A DNA stretch of 13,896 nt from Helicobacteraceae bacterium (GTDB taxonomy: Bacteria > Campylobacterota > Campylobacteria > Campylobacterales > Helicobacteraceae), in assembly GCA_029258405.1 (NCBI GenBank), contig JARHYY010000147.1:1-13896 (forward strand), in the 5' to 3' direction. Of the stretch, positions 5,749-13,656 are shown piece by piece (the stretch's first letter is position 1; every line of letters begins with the position of its first letter). The notes beneath the pieces were generated by a model, which ran no database searches, was not told the DNA's origin, and saw only the letters and a program-made list of their open reading frames with translations. The translations under genes and the position numbers were made by a program.

Positions 5749-7638
5749 CTAAGTAAATGAAAATGGGTCAATATCAATATGGAGCATATCAAGCATAGAG
5801 CCTTGTGTGCTGTTAAGATACTTAAGCAAATCAAAGATAATACTATGAATAACTTTGGTGCTGGGTGAGGTAATGAGGATAAAAAAACGCCATTTTCCTG
5901 CAAGTCTTTCTGTAATACATGCACCTTGAGCAATAATTTTAAAATCTCTTTTTTGTTGTTGCATAAATAAGCTTATATATTCAAAAGACATAAAAGCAGT
6001 GCGTTGATGTTTGTGCTTGATATATATCATGGCTAGGCGTGCAAAAGGTGGATAGTCATTACCCCGCAAATAAAGCTCATTTTTAAGAAAATTTTCATAG
6101 TTTTGCAAGCATTGATTTAAAAACTTCGATGCTCCTGTTTGTATGATGACTTCTCCCTTGTTTTTTCTGCCGCTTCTCCCACAAAGTTGCACTATGAGCG
6201 AAAGGGCATATTCTGTGCTCCTATAATCAATACCCCTTAAGAGATAATCAATCCCAAGCACAACCACAAGCCCAACATTATGATAATCATGCCCTTTTGA
6301 AACCATTTGTGTGCCTACTAATATATCTATGTCCCCGTCATTAAAATCTTGCAAAATATCATGTAATTTTTTGAGCGATGTAACTGAATCTCTATCAAGT
6401 CTTTGGATTGTTTTTTTAGGAAAATATAATTCTAATTTTTTGACTACTTCAATAGTCCCTATTCTCTTAAATATCAAATTATTGGCACAATAAGGGCATT
6501 TTTTAGGGGATATGGTGCTATATCCGCAATGATGACAGGTTATTTTCTGTTCTTTTTCATGGTAACTCAAGGCTATGCTACAATTTTGACATTCTAAATA
6601 TTTTGCACATGATGGGCATATGATATATTTATAGTTTGCTCTTGTAGGGAGAAAAACGATAGCCTGTTGTTTTTGCTGTAAAGTTTTATCTATAAAGTGT
6701 ATTGCTTGTTCTGTTGGTTCATCACTACCTAAAATAAAATGAATATTTTTGCCCGATTCTTTGAAATAGCCCCCCTTGAGGCGAAATGTACTCTTTTGTA
6801 ATTTATGATATGTTGATGCTGAAGGTGTGGCACTGCCTAATATGGTGCTTATGCCTTCTTGGGCACTTAGCCATATTGCTAAATCTCTAGCGTTATAGCA
6901 TGGGGTGCCTTGTGCTTTATAGGCATCATCATGTTCTTCATCAACTATGATTAAACCTAGTTGATGCAATGGTAAAAATAAAGCAGATCTTGCACCGGCT
7001 ATAATCTGTATATTGCCTTGTTGGATATTATCTATAAGATCTTTTTTCTTCTTTTTGCTGATTTTTGAATGCCAAATTCCAAAGGTATTTTTTCCAAAAA
7101 CATTTTTCAAACGCTGTTCTATTTGTGGGGTTAGGCTGATTTCTGGCATCAAAAATAGAGCTTGCTTGTCCTTTTTGATAATATTATCGATGAGATGAAA
7201 ATATATTTCTGTTTTTCCGCTGCCTGTATCTCCAAAGATAAGCGAAGTTTTTTGGGTAAGGAGAGATTGAAAAACTTCTTCTTGCTCTAAAGAAAGTGTT
7301 TTGAGGTTGGCATTAATATGATTCTGAAATATATGGGGCAATAAATGGGCAGGTGTAAAAAGTTGAAAGCTCTCTCCCAATGTGCAAATATAATAGCTAG
7401 AAATAAAATATGCCATTTTTATTTGCAATGGAGTAAAAGAGCAATACATTCTTGAGATAATATTTTTACATTCAAAAGAAGGCTGATTGACTTCATTGAG
7501 CACTACTGCTTGTGTTACATGTGTTTTTAATGGAACATAAACACATTCCCCCCGCTCAAGTGGTTCATGGAAAATATAAATAAGGGGAGGGCTTTTGCGT
7601 CCAATAATGGCAATAGAATAATAGAGATTTACAGCCAT
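5749..7638 (-). CDS. priA: Primosomal replication restart helicase PriA
   Basis: PriA recognises abandoned replication forks and reloads the replisome; it is an ATP-driven 3'-5' superfamily 2 helicase acting in the cytoplasm. At 629 aa it is shorter than the 732-aa E. coli protein but near the Helicobacter length. Domains in order: a short N-terminal DNA-binding region (about 1-110, ending in the LGESFQLFTPAHLLP segment), Walker A GDTGSGKT (136-143), Walker B DEEH (233-236), GSATPS (268-273), a two-zinc insert with cysteines 341, 344, 350, 353, 368, 371, 381 and 384, VGTQMVSKGHD (441-451), the motif VI arginine finger QLCGRSGR (484-491), and a C-terminal domain with YPPFARLA (529-536). The start overlaps the end of the upstream 71-aa gene by 10 bp, so translation is probably coupled. 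All catalytic and zinc residues are present. Confidence 0.97.
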   Translation of the reverse strand: MAVNLYYSIAIIGRKSPPLIYIFHEPLERGECVYVPLKTHVTQAVVLNEVNQPSFECKNIISRMYCSFTPLQIKMAYFISSYYICTLGESFQLFTPAHLLPHIFQNHINANLKTLSLEQEEVFQSLLTQKTSLIFGDTGSGKTEIYFHLIDNIIKKDKQALFLMPEISLTPQIEQRLKNVFGKNTFGIWHSKISKKKKKDLIDNIQQGNIQIIAGARSALFLPLHQLGLIIVDEEHDDAYKAQGTPCYNARDLAIWLSAQEGISTILGSATPSASTYHKLQKSTFRLKGGYFKESGKNIHFILGSDEPTEQAIHFIDKTLQQKQQAIVFLPTRANYKYIICPSCAKYLECQNCSIALSYHEKEQKITCHHCGYSTISPKKCPYCANNLIFKRIGTIEVVKKLELYFPKKTIQRLDRDSVTSLKKLHDILQDFNDGDIDILVGTQMVSKGHDYHNVGLVVVLGIDYLLRGIDYRSTEYALSLIVQLCGRSGRKNKGEVIIQTGASKFLNQCLQNYENFLKNELYLRGNDYPPFARLAMIYIKHKHQRTAFMSFEYISLFMQQQKRDFKIIAQGACITERLAGKWRFFILITSPSTKVIHSIIFDLLKYLNSTQGSMLDMLHIDIDPFSFT

Positions 7639-7844
7639 TCTTCAAGTTGGTTACTTAAGTTTTCAATCTGTGATTCTAGCTCCGCATATTCTTGACATTT
7701 TTCTATATACGCCTTTAATAAATCCTTGATATCTATATTGCCATTGTGCAGCCAAGCACATTGTTCTTGTACACCAGAATGGGCTTCAAGCAAGGAGATG
7801 TCATATCTCCTCCCCATAAGTATTATGGAAAGTTTTTGTGCCAT
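7629..7844 (-). CDS. Small protein with ZapA-like N-terminus and C-terminal coiled coil
   Basis: A 71-aa protein. The first 15 residues, KLSIILMGRRYDISL, form a beta hairpin pattern like the start of ZapA (strand, Gly-x-x-Tyr, strand). Residues 38-70 are a charged helix with heptad-like spacing (IKDLLKAYIEKC...LESQIENLSNQLEEWL) that probably makes a coiled coil. It is shorter than typical ZapA (about 90-110 aa) and the middle is not clearly conserved, so the family call is tentative. The ATG has AAAGGT about ten bases upstream. The gene ends inside the start of priA (10-bp overlap) and begins 20 bp after the 89-aa coiled-coil gene, so the three form one operon. No signal peptide or membrane segment is seen. 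Confidence 0.7.
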   Translation of the reverse strand: MAQKLSIILMGRRYDISLLEAHSGVQEQCAWLHNGNIDIKDLLKAYIEKCQEYAELESQIENLSNQLEEWL

Positions 7845-7864
7845 GACAAAAATTACCTTTAATC

Positions 7865-8134
7865 TTAAAAGTTAGGGGCAGTGCCTCCAGCACTTTCGTT
7901 GTTATCGCCTAGTACCATTTTTATTTTTTCAGATATATCCTCAAGCTCTTTTTCTTTGGATGCAATTTCATTATATAGAGCCTTATTCTCAGCATTTTTT
8001 TCTTCGAGAGATTGGGCTAACATCCTTTTTTCTTCCTCTATTCGTCTTATTTCTGCTTGCTGTGTGGTGTATCGCTCTAAAAGTGTACTGATTTGTCCTG
8101 TTAATCTTTCCAAAACTGGAGGAAATCTCTCCAT
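7865..8134 (-). CDS. Small coiled-coil protein, ZapB/TIGR02449-like in form
   Basis: An 89-aa, highly charged protein, helical from about residue 5 to 75 with continuous heptads (LERLTGQISTLLERY, then Glu/Lys-rich repeats to EKIKMVLG), followed by a disordered tail NNESAGGTAPNF. No enzyme motif, signal peptide or cysteine pair is seen. In size and layout it resembles the small coiled-coil proteins (ZapB, TIGR02449 family) that in some proteobacteria lie directly upstream of zapA; here too the next gene has a ZapA-like N-terminus. Coiled coils resemble each other by composition, so this is inference from form and position. The ATG at 8134 follows AAGGAGT by four bases, a strong site, and it is the first gene of the operon leading to priA. 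Confidence 0.72.
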   Translation of the reverse strand: MERFPPVLERLTGQISTLLERYTTQQAEIRRIEEEKRMLAQSLEEKNAENKALYNEIASKEKELEDISEKIKMVLGDNNESAGGTAPNF

Positions 8135-8154
8135 TTAAACTCCTTAGCCTTATA

Positions 8155-8174
8155 TGTTATAATTGAGATATAAT
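8155..8174 (+). promoter_or_regulatory. Candidate uvrB promoter, two TATAAT boxes
   Basis: TATAAT occurs at 8158-8163, preceded by TG and one base (extended -10, TGtTATAAT from 8155), and again at 8169-8174. Both are perfect sigma-70 -10 hexamers placed 45-62 bases before the uvrB ATG. No clear -35 is seen, which is usual for Helicobacter. Which one is used cannot be told from sequence. Confidence 0.5.
8156..8161 (-). promoter_or_regulatory. Candidate -10 box for the coiled-coil/priA operon
   Basis: The minus strand reads TATAAC about 22-27 bases upstream of the ATG at 8134. It lies inside the 85-bp divergent gap and overlaps a plus-strand TATAAT for uvrB, so the two promoters could interfere. 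Sequence match only. Confidence 0.3.
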
Positions 8175-8219
8175 TTTAACATTTTTTATCCTATTTTTTA
8201 TTGAAGGAATCATGTAAAT

Positions 8220-10211
8220 ATGAAAAAAAAATCTCAAAACTCTTTTGTTGTTTGTTCAGAATATGCTCCTGCTGGAGATCAAGAGCAAGCTATTGCAACT
8301 TTAAGCTCCAGTGTAAAATCCGGCAATCGCTATCAAATGCTTGTTGGGGTTACAGGAAGCGGCAAAACTTTTACAATGGCAAAAACTATAGAAGCTTTAC
8401 AAATGCCAACACTTGTTATGACACATAATAAAACATTGGCTGCACAGCTTTATAGCGAGTTTAAAGGTTTTTTTGCAAAAAATCATGTAGAATATTTTAT
8501 TTCTCATTTTGACTATTATCAACCTGAAGCTTATATACCACGCAAAGATTTATTCATTGAAAAAGATTCAAGTATCAATGAGGACCTTGAGAGATTAAGG
8601 CTAAGGGCAACAACAAGCCTGCTTTCTTATGATGATGTCATTGTAGTGGCAAGCGTTTCAGCTAATTATGGCTTGGGTTCTCCTAAAGAATATATGAAAG
8701 TTATTTTACATATACAAAAAGACACCTATTTTAATCATAGAGCATTCCTAAAGAGACTTGTAGAAATGGGCTATACCCGCAATGATAATTTTTTTGAATG
8801 TGGAAATTTTAGGGTTATGGGTGAAAGTATTGATATTTACCCTGCATATAGTGAAGATGAAGTGATAAGGGTAGAATTTTTTGGAGATGAGATTGAAAAT
8901 ATTGTTGTTCTTGATAGTGTTGATTATAAAGAATTGAGGCGTATTGATTCATATATTCTTTATGCTGCTAACCAGTTTATAGTAGGGCAGGAGAGACAGA
9001 AAAAAGCTATCGCTGATATAAAACAAGAACTTAAAGAGCGTTTAAAATTTTATGAGCAAGAAAATAAAATGGTTGAATATGAACGACTAAAAAGCAGAAC
9101 AGAGTTTGATCTTGAAATGATTGAAGTAAGCGGTATTTGCAAGGGCATAGAAAATTATTCTCGGCATTTAACAGGCAAAAAAGCTGGAGAAACTCCATAT
9201 AGCTTGTTAGACTATTTTGAATTTAAACAAAAACCTTATTTGCTTATTGTTGATGAATCTCATGTTTCTTTACCGCAATTTGGTGGCATGTATGCAGGAG
9301 ACAGAAGCAGAAAAGAAGTTCTTGTGGAATATGGCTTTAGATTGCCTAGTGCATTAGATAATAGACCTTTAAAGTTTAATGAATTTATCATAAAAGCTCC
9401 GCATTATATTTTTGTATCTGCTACTCCAGCAAAACTTGAATATGAATTAAGTGCTAATGCTATTGCAGAACAAATTGTGCGACCAACAGGCTTGCTTGAT
9501 CCTATATACAAAGTTTTACCAAGCGATAATCAAGTAGCGGTACTCTATGACGAAATAAAAGCCGTTATAGCAAAAAAAGAAAGGGTTCTCGTAACATCTT
9601 TAACAAAAAAAATGGCAGAAGAATTAACCAAGTACTACAATGATCTAGGGATAAAAGTTCGCTATATGCACTCTGATATTGATGCGATTGAACGCAATGA
9701 AATTATTAGGGGGTTGCGTTTGGGTGATTTTGATGTTCTTGTAGGCATTAATCTTTTACGAGAAGGGCTAGATTTACCTGAAGTTTCTTTGGTGGCTATT
9801 TTAGATGCCGATAAGGAAGGATTTTTAAGGAGCGAAACAAGTCTTATTCAAACTATGGGAAGGGCAGCAAGAAATGCTAATGGTAAAGTGCTCTTATTTG
9901 CTCGCAAAATTACCCCATCAATGAAAAAGGCTATGGAAGTTACTGATTATAGACGCAAAAAGCAAGAGGAGTACAATATTCGGCATAATATCTCACCAAA
10001 AAGTGTCCAACGCAAAATTGATGAAGAATTAAAAGTGGAGTCAATGGGCGATATTTATGCAAAAGCTTACAAAAAGCAAAAGATACCAAAGGCGGAAAAA
10101 GAAAAACTCATTAAAGAATTGAGCAGGAAAATGCATGCTGCTGCTAAGACATTAGAATTTGAAGAAGCAGCAAGATTGCGAGATGAAATTGCCCGATTAA
10201 GAAAATTGTAA
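8220..10211 (+). CDS. uvrB: Excinuclease ABC subunit B
   Basis: UvrB is the damage-verifying DNA helicase of nucleotide excision repair, working with UvrA and UvrC. The 663 aa are full length. Seen in order: Walker A GVTGSGKT (43-50), the damage-gripping beta hairpin YFISHFDYYQPEAYIP (92-107), EKDSSIN (114-120), SVSANYGLG (145-153), DESH Walker B (345-348), GGMYAGDRSR (355-364), VSATP (399-403), REGLDLPEV (514-522), the motif VI helicase segment QTMGRAARN (544-552), and a C-terminal UVR domain (about 628-663, LEFEEAARLRDEIARLR) that contacts UvrC. GAAGGA at 8203-8208 lies 11 bases before the ATG. Codons 2-4 form an A9 run (8223-8231), a possible slippage site. It is divergent from the coiled-coil/priA operon and has its own promoter region. 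Confidence 0.98.
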   Translation: MKKKSQNSFVVCSEYAPAGDQEQAIATLSSSVKSGNRYQMLVGVTGSGKTFTMAKTIEALQMPTLVMTHNKTLAAQLYSEFKGFFAKNHVEYFISHFDYYQPEAYIPRKDLFIEKDSSINEDLERLRLRATTSLLSYDDVIVVASVSANYGLGSPKEYMKVILHIQKDTYFNHRAFLKRLVEMGYTRNDNFFECGNFRVMGESIDIYPAYSEDEVIRVEFFGDEIENIVVLDSVDYKELRRIDSYILYAANQFIVGQERQKKAIADIKQELKERLKFYEQENKMVEYERLKSRTEFDLEMIEVSGICKGIENYSRHLTGKKAGETPYSLLDYFEFKQKPYLLIVDESHVSLPQFGGMYAGDRSRKEVLVEYGFRLPSALDNRPLKFNEFIIKAPHYIFVSATPAKLEYELSANAIAEQIVRPTGLLDPIYKVLPSDNQVAVLYDEIKAVIAKKERVLVTSLTKKMAEELTKYYNDLGIKVRYMHSDIDAIERNEIIRGLRLGDFDVLVGINLLREGLDLPEVSLVAILDADKEGFLRSETSLIQTMGRAARNANGKVLLFARKITPSMKKAMEVTDYRRKKQEEYNIRHNISPKSVQRKIDEELKVESMGDIYAKAYKKQKIPKAEKEKLIKELSRKMHAAAKTLEFEEAARLRDEIARLRKL

Positions 10212-10250
10212 TTTATGAAAATGTTTTATACTAATTTGAGAGTAATTAGA

Positions 10251-10291
10251 GTAAAATTACATTAGTTTGATATAATTTAATGTAATTTTAC
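10251..10291. promoter_or_regulatory. Perfect 14-bp inverted repeat flanking an extended -10 box
   Basis: Arms GTAAAATTACATTA (10251-10264) and TAATGTAATTTTAC (10278-10291) are exact reverse complements. The 13-base centre contains TGATATAAT (10268-10276), an extended -10 promoter. The arrangement suggests a dimeric regulator that binds both sides of the -10 of the J-domain/nadK/recN operon. It is not the CIRCE element, although the first gene downstream is a co-chaperone-like gene. It could also fold as an RNA hairpin downstream of uvrB, but no T-run follows, so an operator is favoured. Confidence 0.6.
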
Positions 10292-10364
10292 AAAAAGGAA
10301 TATTCTTTGCTGCGTTTAAAGCAATTTGTTCTTGAATAGGACTAATTATTTTGTGGAGCATGTT

Positions 10365-11180
10365 ATGAAAGTCGAACTATTGCAACAATATGTTCAAATT
10401 ACTATCAGTAGATATTCAGAGTTTCTGCCCCGTGCTATATCGTTTGCTATGCGACATTTTTCTAAAAGCTACCGTCTTTCAAGCTCTATTTTAATACTTG
10501 ATGATGGAGAGCGGTTAAAAAAAGATTATTTTTTAAATTGGGCTTATCATATTGGTTTGCAAAAAGAATCACAAGAAACAAGTGTGAGTTTTGAAAAAAT
10601 ATTAGAACACAGTTATCTTCCTATACGCATTAAAATTATTGATGAAGCAAGTGTTCTAGAATATATTAAAGTTTCTTTGAAGATGGTTGAAGTTGGGCAA
10701 GTTGCCCTTGTTCTTACGCGCCAGAATCTTTTAGCAAGGCGGTATTTGCTCGCTCTTTTTAAAGATTATCTTTTGGGCTATAATGAAAAAGAACTTTTTT
10801 TAAACGCAGAGAGCAAAAACTTTTGGGAAAAGCTTATGGGGCTTATTTCACAGAAAATTATTTATAATATAGTTCTTCAGTTTGATTATGAAAGCTTTAA
10901 GGCATGTGCAAGCAGTAGTTTTAAAACCGACTTTGAACACTATCTTACTAAAGATGAAGCTATTTTACGCGATAGCCTTAAAACACTCTCTTGCGAACTC
11001 AATGACGATTGGGAAACAATTAAAAATCGCTATCTTGCACTAGCACGAGAATATCACCCAGATAGAGTGTATGGACAAAACATGGCTATTGTCGAAAGCT
11101 ATACAGAGAAATTTAGAGATATTCAAGCTGCTTATGAAGTAGTAAAATGCAGGCTTGAAGAAAGAAGTTGCTATAATTAA
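10365..11180 (+). CDS. C-terminal J-domain (DnaJ-like) protein
   Basis: A 271-aa protein whose last ~70 residues form a J domain: LNDDWETIKNRYLALAREYHPDR with the HPD motif at 231-233, then a helix FRDIQAAYEVVK. J domains stimulate the ATPase of DnaK (Hsp70), so this is probably a specialised co-chaperone. A C-terminal J domain recalls DjlA, but no N-terminal membrane segment is seen. Residues 1-200 match no family I recognise; they are mostly helical with a conserved-looking basic-aromatic start (ISRYSEFLPRAISFAMRHF). No zinc-finger or Gly/Phe region exists, so it is not DnaJ or CbpA. A frame open back to a TTG at 10326 is less likely than the ATG at 10365, which has GTGGAG six bases upstream. 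It leads nadK and recN. Confidence 0.82.
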   Translation: MKVELLQQYVQITISRYSEFLPRAISFAMRHFSKSYRLSSSILILDDGERLKKDYFLNWAYHIGLQKESQETSVSFEKILEHSYLPIRIKIIDEASVLEYIKVSLKMVEVGQVALVLTRQNLLARRYLLALFKDYLLGYNEKELFLNAESKNFWEKLMGLISQKIIYNIVLQFDYESFKACASSSFKTDFEHYLTKDEAILRDSLKTLSCELNDDWETIKNRYLALAREYHPDRVYGQNMAIVESYTEKFRDIQAAYEVVKCRLEERSCYN

Positions 11181-12114
11181 CAATATAAAACCTATCCATA
11201 CCATTGGCGTTGTTCTTCGTCCAGCAATGCCATCTCTTGGCTCATACTATAGAGAAATAAAGAAGATTTTTATTAAATACCATATTATTCCTATCCTAGA
11301 TCAAGCAAGTGCAGAAATGATAGGGGCAGAAGGGATGCCTTTTAAAGAATTGCTTGAAAGTGTTGATTTATTAATGGCTATTGGTGGTGATGGCACTCTT
11401 TTGGCACTCATTAGGCGTTCATACGGTTCTTTACTGCCTGTTATTGGTATCAACATGGGGCGATTAGGATTTTTGGCAGAAATTCGTCGCAATGAAGTAG
11501 AAATGCTTTGTGATTCTTTGGTGAGTGGTAATTTTATGATACAAGAGGCTTTAATGCTAGAGGGTGAATTTGAATGGAGCGATGATGCCCCGCTTGTTGT
11601 TGATACTGTAGGCGTTAATTATGGCACAACAAGTTGCATATATACTCCATCGCAAAAAGCATATTTTTTTGCCTTTAATGAATTCACCCTAATGCGAAGT
11701 GATACCTTTGGCATGATATATCTTAATATATCCATCATTGCTGATAATAAACAAAAATCCTTTAATAGCTTTGGTGGTGATGGGCTTATTGTCTCTACCC
11801 CTCATGGTTCCACTGCATATAATATCAGTGCTGGAGGTCCTGTTGTGTATCCTTTTTCTGAAAATATTATACTCACACCTATTTGTGCCCATTCTTTAAC
11901 ACAATGCCCCCTTGTCCTCTCCTCTGATTTTCAGTTAGGCGTAGAGCTCTTGGAGCAGAGTACAGCTAATTTAATTATCGATGGTCAAAGAAAACTTAAA
12001 TTTCATTATGGAGATAAAATAATTATTCGTAAAGCAAAGCACAGTGCAGCCATGCTCCATACAAAAAATTATGATTATTTTGCTATTTTGCGTGAAAAAT
12101 TTCGTTGGGGGTAG
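11155..12114 (+). CDS. nadK: NAD kinase
   Basis: Phosphorylates NAD to NADP using ATP or polyphosphate; cytosolic. The 319-aa protein shows the family motifs: GGDGT (77-81) with the phosphate-binding Asp, GRLGFLAE (102-109), FNE (174-176), GGDGLIVSTPHGSTAYNISA (207-226) and IIDGQ (274-278). The C-terminus DYFAILREKFRWG resembles the H. pylori enzyme as I recall it. It is about 35 residues longer than that enzyme, mainly through an insert at about 140-170 (start SDDAPLVVDTVG) before the FNE motif. The start is uncertain: TTG at 11155 overlaps the J-domain gene by 26 bp, and no ATG occurs before residue 25, which would remove conserved sequence. The overlap implies translational coupling. recN begins 3 bp after its stop. 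Confidence 0.95.
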   Translation: MKKEVAIINNIKPIHTIGVVLRPAMPSLGSYYREIKKIFIKYHIIPILDQASAEMIGAEGMPFKELLESVDLLMAIGGDGTLLALIRRSYGSLLPVIGINMGRLGFLAEIRRNEVEMLCDSLVSGNFMIQEALMLEGEFEWSDDAPLVVDTVGVNYGTTSCIYTPSQKAYFFAFNEFTLMRSDTFGMIYLNISIIADNKQKSFNSFGGDGLIVSTPHGSTAYNISAGGPVVYPFSENIILTPICAHSLTQCPLVLSSDFQLGVELLEQSTANLIIDGQRKLKFHYGDKIIIRKAKHSAAMLHTKNYDYFAILREKFRWG

Positions 12115-12117
12115 ATT

Positions 12118-13656
12118 GTGATACAAGAAATTCTTATTAAAAATTCTCCTGTTTTTCAAGAAGTGAATATCCAATTGCATAGCGGGCTTAATGTATTTAG
12201 TGGGGCAAGTGGTGTGGGTAAATCTGTTTTAATGGAATCTATCCTCGCCCTTTTTGGACACAAAGAAAGTAATGCCTCACTTATAGAAGCTCGCTTTAAT
12301 GAAATATTAAACTTTGAAAAATGGGGCATTCAAAGCGATGAGGAAACAACATTTTCAATTTTGAAAAAAGATAAAACACGCTATTTTATAAATGGGCAAA
12401 AGATTTCAAAAAATCGTGTTTTAGAAATCACTTCTTCTTTTGTTAAATATTTAGGCTCTCGCTATTTAGAGATTGATGAGGAATATTTATGTCAGCTTTT
12501 AGATTTATTTATTATAAAAAATCAGCCAAATTTTAGTAATGTATTAGAACAGCATAAAAAAATATTTAATGATTATTGTATATGTGAAAAAGAATACAAA
12601 CAATTGCTTAAAAATGAACAACACATTGAAGAGCTCAAAGAATTTGCATCTTATGAAATTCAAAAAATATCTTCTATTGCTCCAAAAATAGGAGAATATG
12701 AGCAACTTATTGAGCAGAAAAAACTACTTTCAAAATGTGATAAAATTAATGAGCTTTTCATCAGGGTTGATGAATTTTATGAAAAAAGTGTTTATGCAAT
12801 TCAGTTGCTTTCTTTGCTTGATAAAGATGTAGCCTTTTTTGAAGAGGCTCTTCATGAATTACGAACAATTATAGATGAAGAAAAAGAAAAACTAGAAGAG
12901 CTACTTGAGCTTGATGCTGGAATATTGCTAGAGCGCATTTCTCTGCTTGCTGATTTACATAAACGCTATGGAGGAGAAAAAGAGGCTTTAGAATATTTGC
13001 ACAAAAAACAAGAAGAGCTTAAACACTATGAGAATATTGTACACAATAAAGAGGAAATTTATAAAAAACTTCAAGGCATAAAAGAAAAATTATCTCAAAG
13101 TTCTAATTCTATTCACAAAGAGAGAATAAAATATTTAAAAGAATTTGAAACAAATTTTAATGCTTACCTGAATAGCTTGCATGTGCAAAATGCTGTTTTT
13201 CAACTTATGGAACAAGAAGAACAAAATAACGGTAGAGACAAAATTACATTTTCTCTACAAGCAACTGCACTTAAAAATATTAGTGCTGGAGAATTAAGCC
13301 GTACTCGTCTTGCACTCTTAGCAATGGAGGTATCTTTGCATTGCAAAGTGGGTATACTCATACTTGATGAAGTAGATGCTAATTTAAGCGGGGAAGAATC
13401 TGAAGGAGTTGCAAAAATATTAAAGAAGCTTTCTGCAAGCTATCAAGTTTTTGTTATCTCTCATCAACCTCATATACCTATTTTATCTGATAGGCATTTT
13501 CTAGTTTATAAGGAACATAAAAAATCTTCACAAAGCAAGGTGATGCTACTTAAACAACATGAACAAATTCAAGAAGTAGCAAGAATGATTAGTGGGGCAG
13601 AGATTACACATGAAGCCTTGCAATATGCACAAAAAAGACTTAATGACAAAACTTAA
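12118..13656 (+). CDS. recN: DNA repair protein RecN
   Basis: RecN is an SMC-like ATPase that gathers broken DNA ends for recombinational repair. The 512 aa are close to the usual length. Order: Walker A GASGVGKS (29-36), hinge-proximal region containing a RecN-type segment LKEFASYEIQKISSIAPKIG (173-192) with GEYEQL (192-197), long coiled-coil arms (about 145-345), ABC signature ISAGELSRTR (388-397), Walker B LILDEVDANLSG (414-425), and SHQPHIPILSDRHF (448-461) carrying the switch His. The signature reads ISAGELSR in place of the common ASGGELSR, a Gly-to-Ala change. The start is a GTG 3 bp after the nadK stop, with TGGGGGT just upstream. nadK-recN adjacency is also known in E. coli and H. 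pylori, supporting the call. No LexA-type SOS box was seen. Confidence 0.96.
   Translation: MIQEILIKNSPVFQEVNIQLHSGLNVFSGASGVGKSVLMESILALFGHKESNASLIEARFNEILNFEKWGIQSDEETTFSILKKDKTRYFINGQKISKNRVLEITSSFVKYLGSRYLEIDEEYLCQLLDLFIIKNQPNFSNVLEQHKKIFNDYCICEKEYKQLLKNEQHIEELKEFASYEIQKISSIAPKIGEYEQLIEQKKLLSKCDKINELFIRVDEFYEKSVYAIQLLSLLDKDVAFFEEALHELRTIIDEEKEKLEELLELDAGILLERISLLADLHKRYGGEKEALEYLHKKQEELKHYENIVHNKEEIYKKLQGIKEKLSQSSNSIHKERIKYLKEFETNFNAYLNSLHVQNAVFQLMEQEEQNNGRDKITFSLQATALKNISAGELSRTRLALLAMEVSLHCKVGILILDEVDANLSGEESEGVAKILKKLSASYQVFVISHQPHIPILSDRHFLVYKEHKKSSQSKVMLLKQHEQIQEVARMISGAEITHEALQYAQKRLNDKT

Noticed and set aside
5718..5933. 71-codon minus-strand open frame over the end of priA
   Set aside because: It lies in another frame of the conserved priA C-terminus, has no family motif and no ribosome site.
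8201..8428. 75-codon plus-strand frame at the start of uvrB
   Set aside because: It overlaps the highly conserved UvrB N-terminus and Walker A in another frame; Cys/Arg/Tyr-rich and unlike a real protein.
10251..10291. Rho-independent terminator for uvrB
   Set aside because: The stem is AT-rich, the loop is 13 bases and contains an extended -10 box, and no T-run follows on the plus strand; an operator is more likely.
10326..10364. TTG start for the J-domain protein
   Set aside because: The ATG at 10365 has GTGGAG at a normal distance; the 13 extra residues show no conserved pattern.
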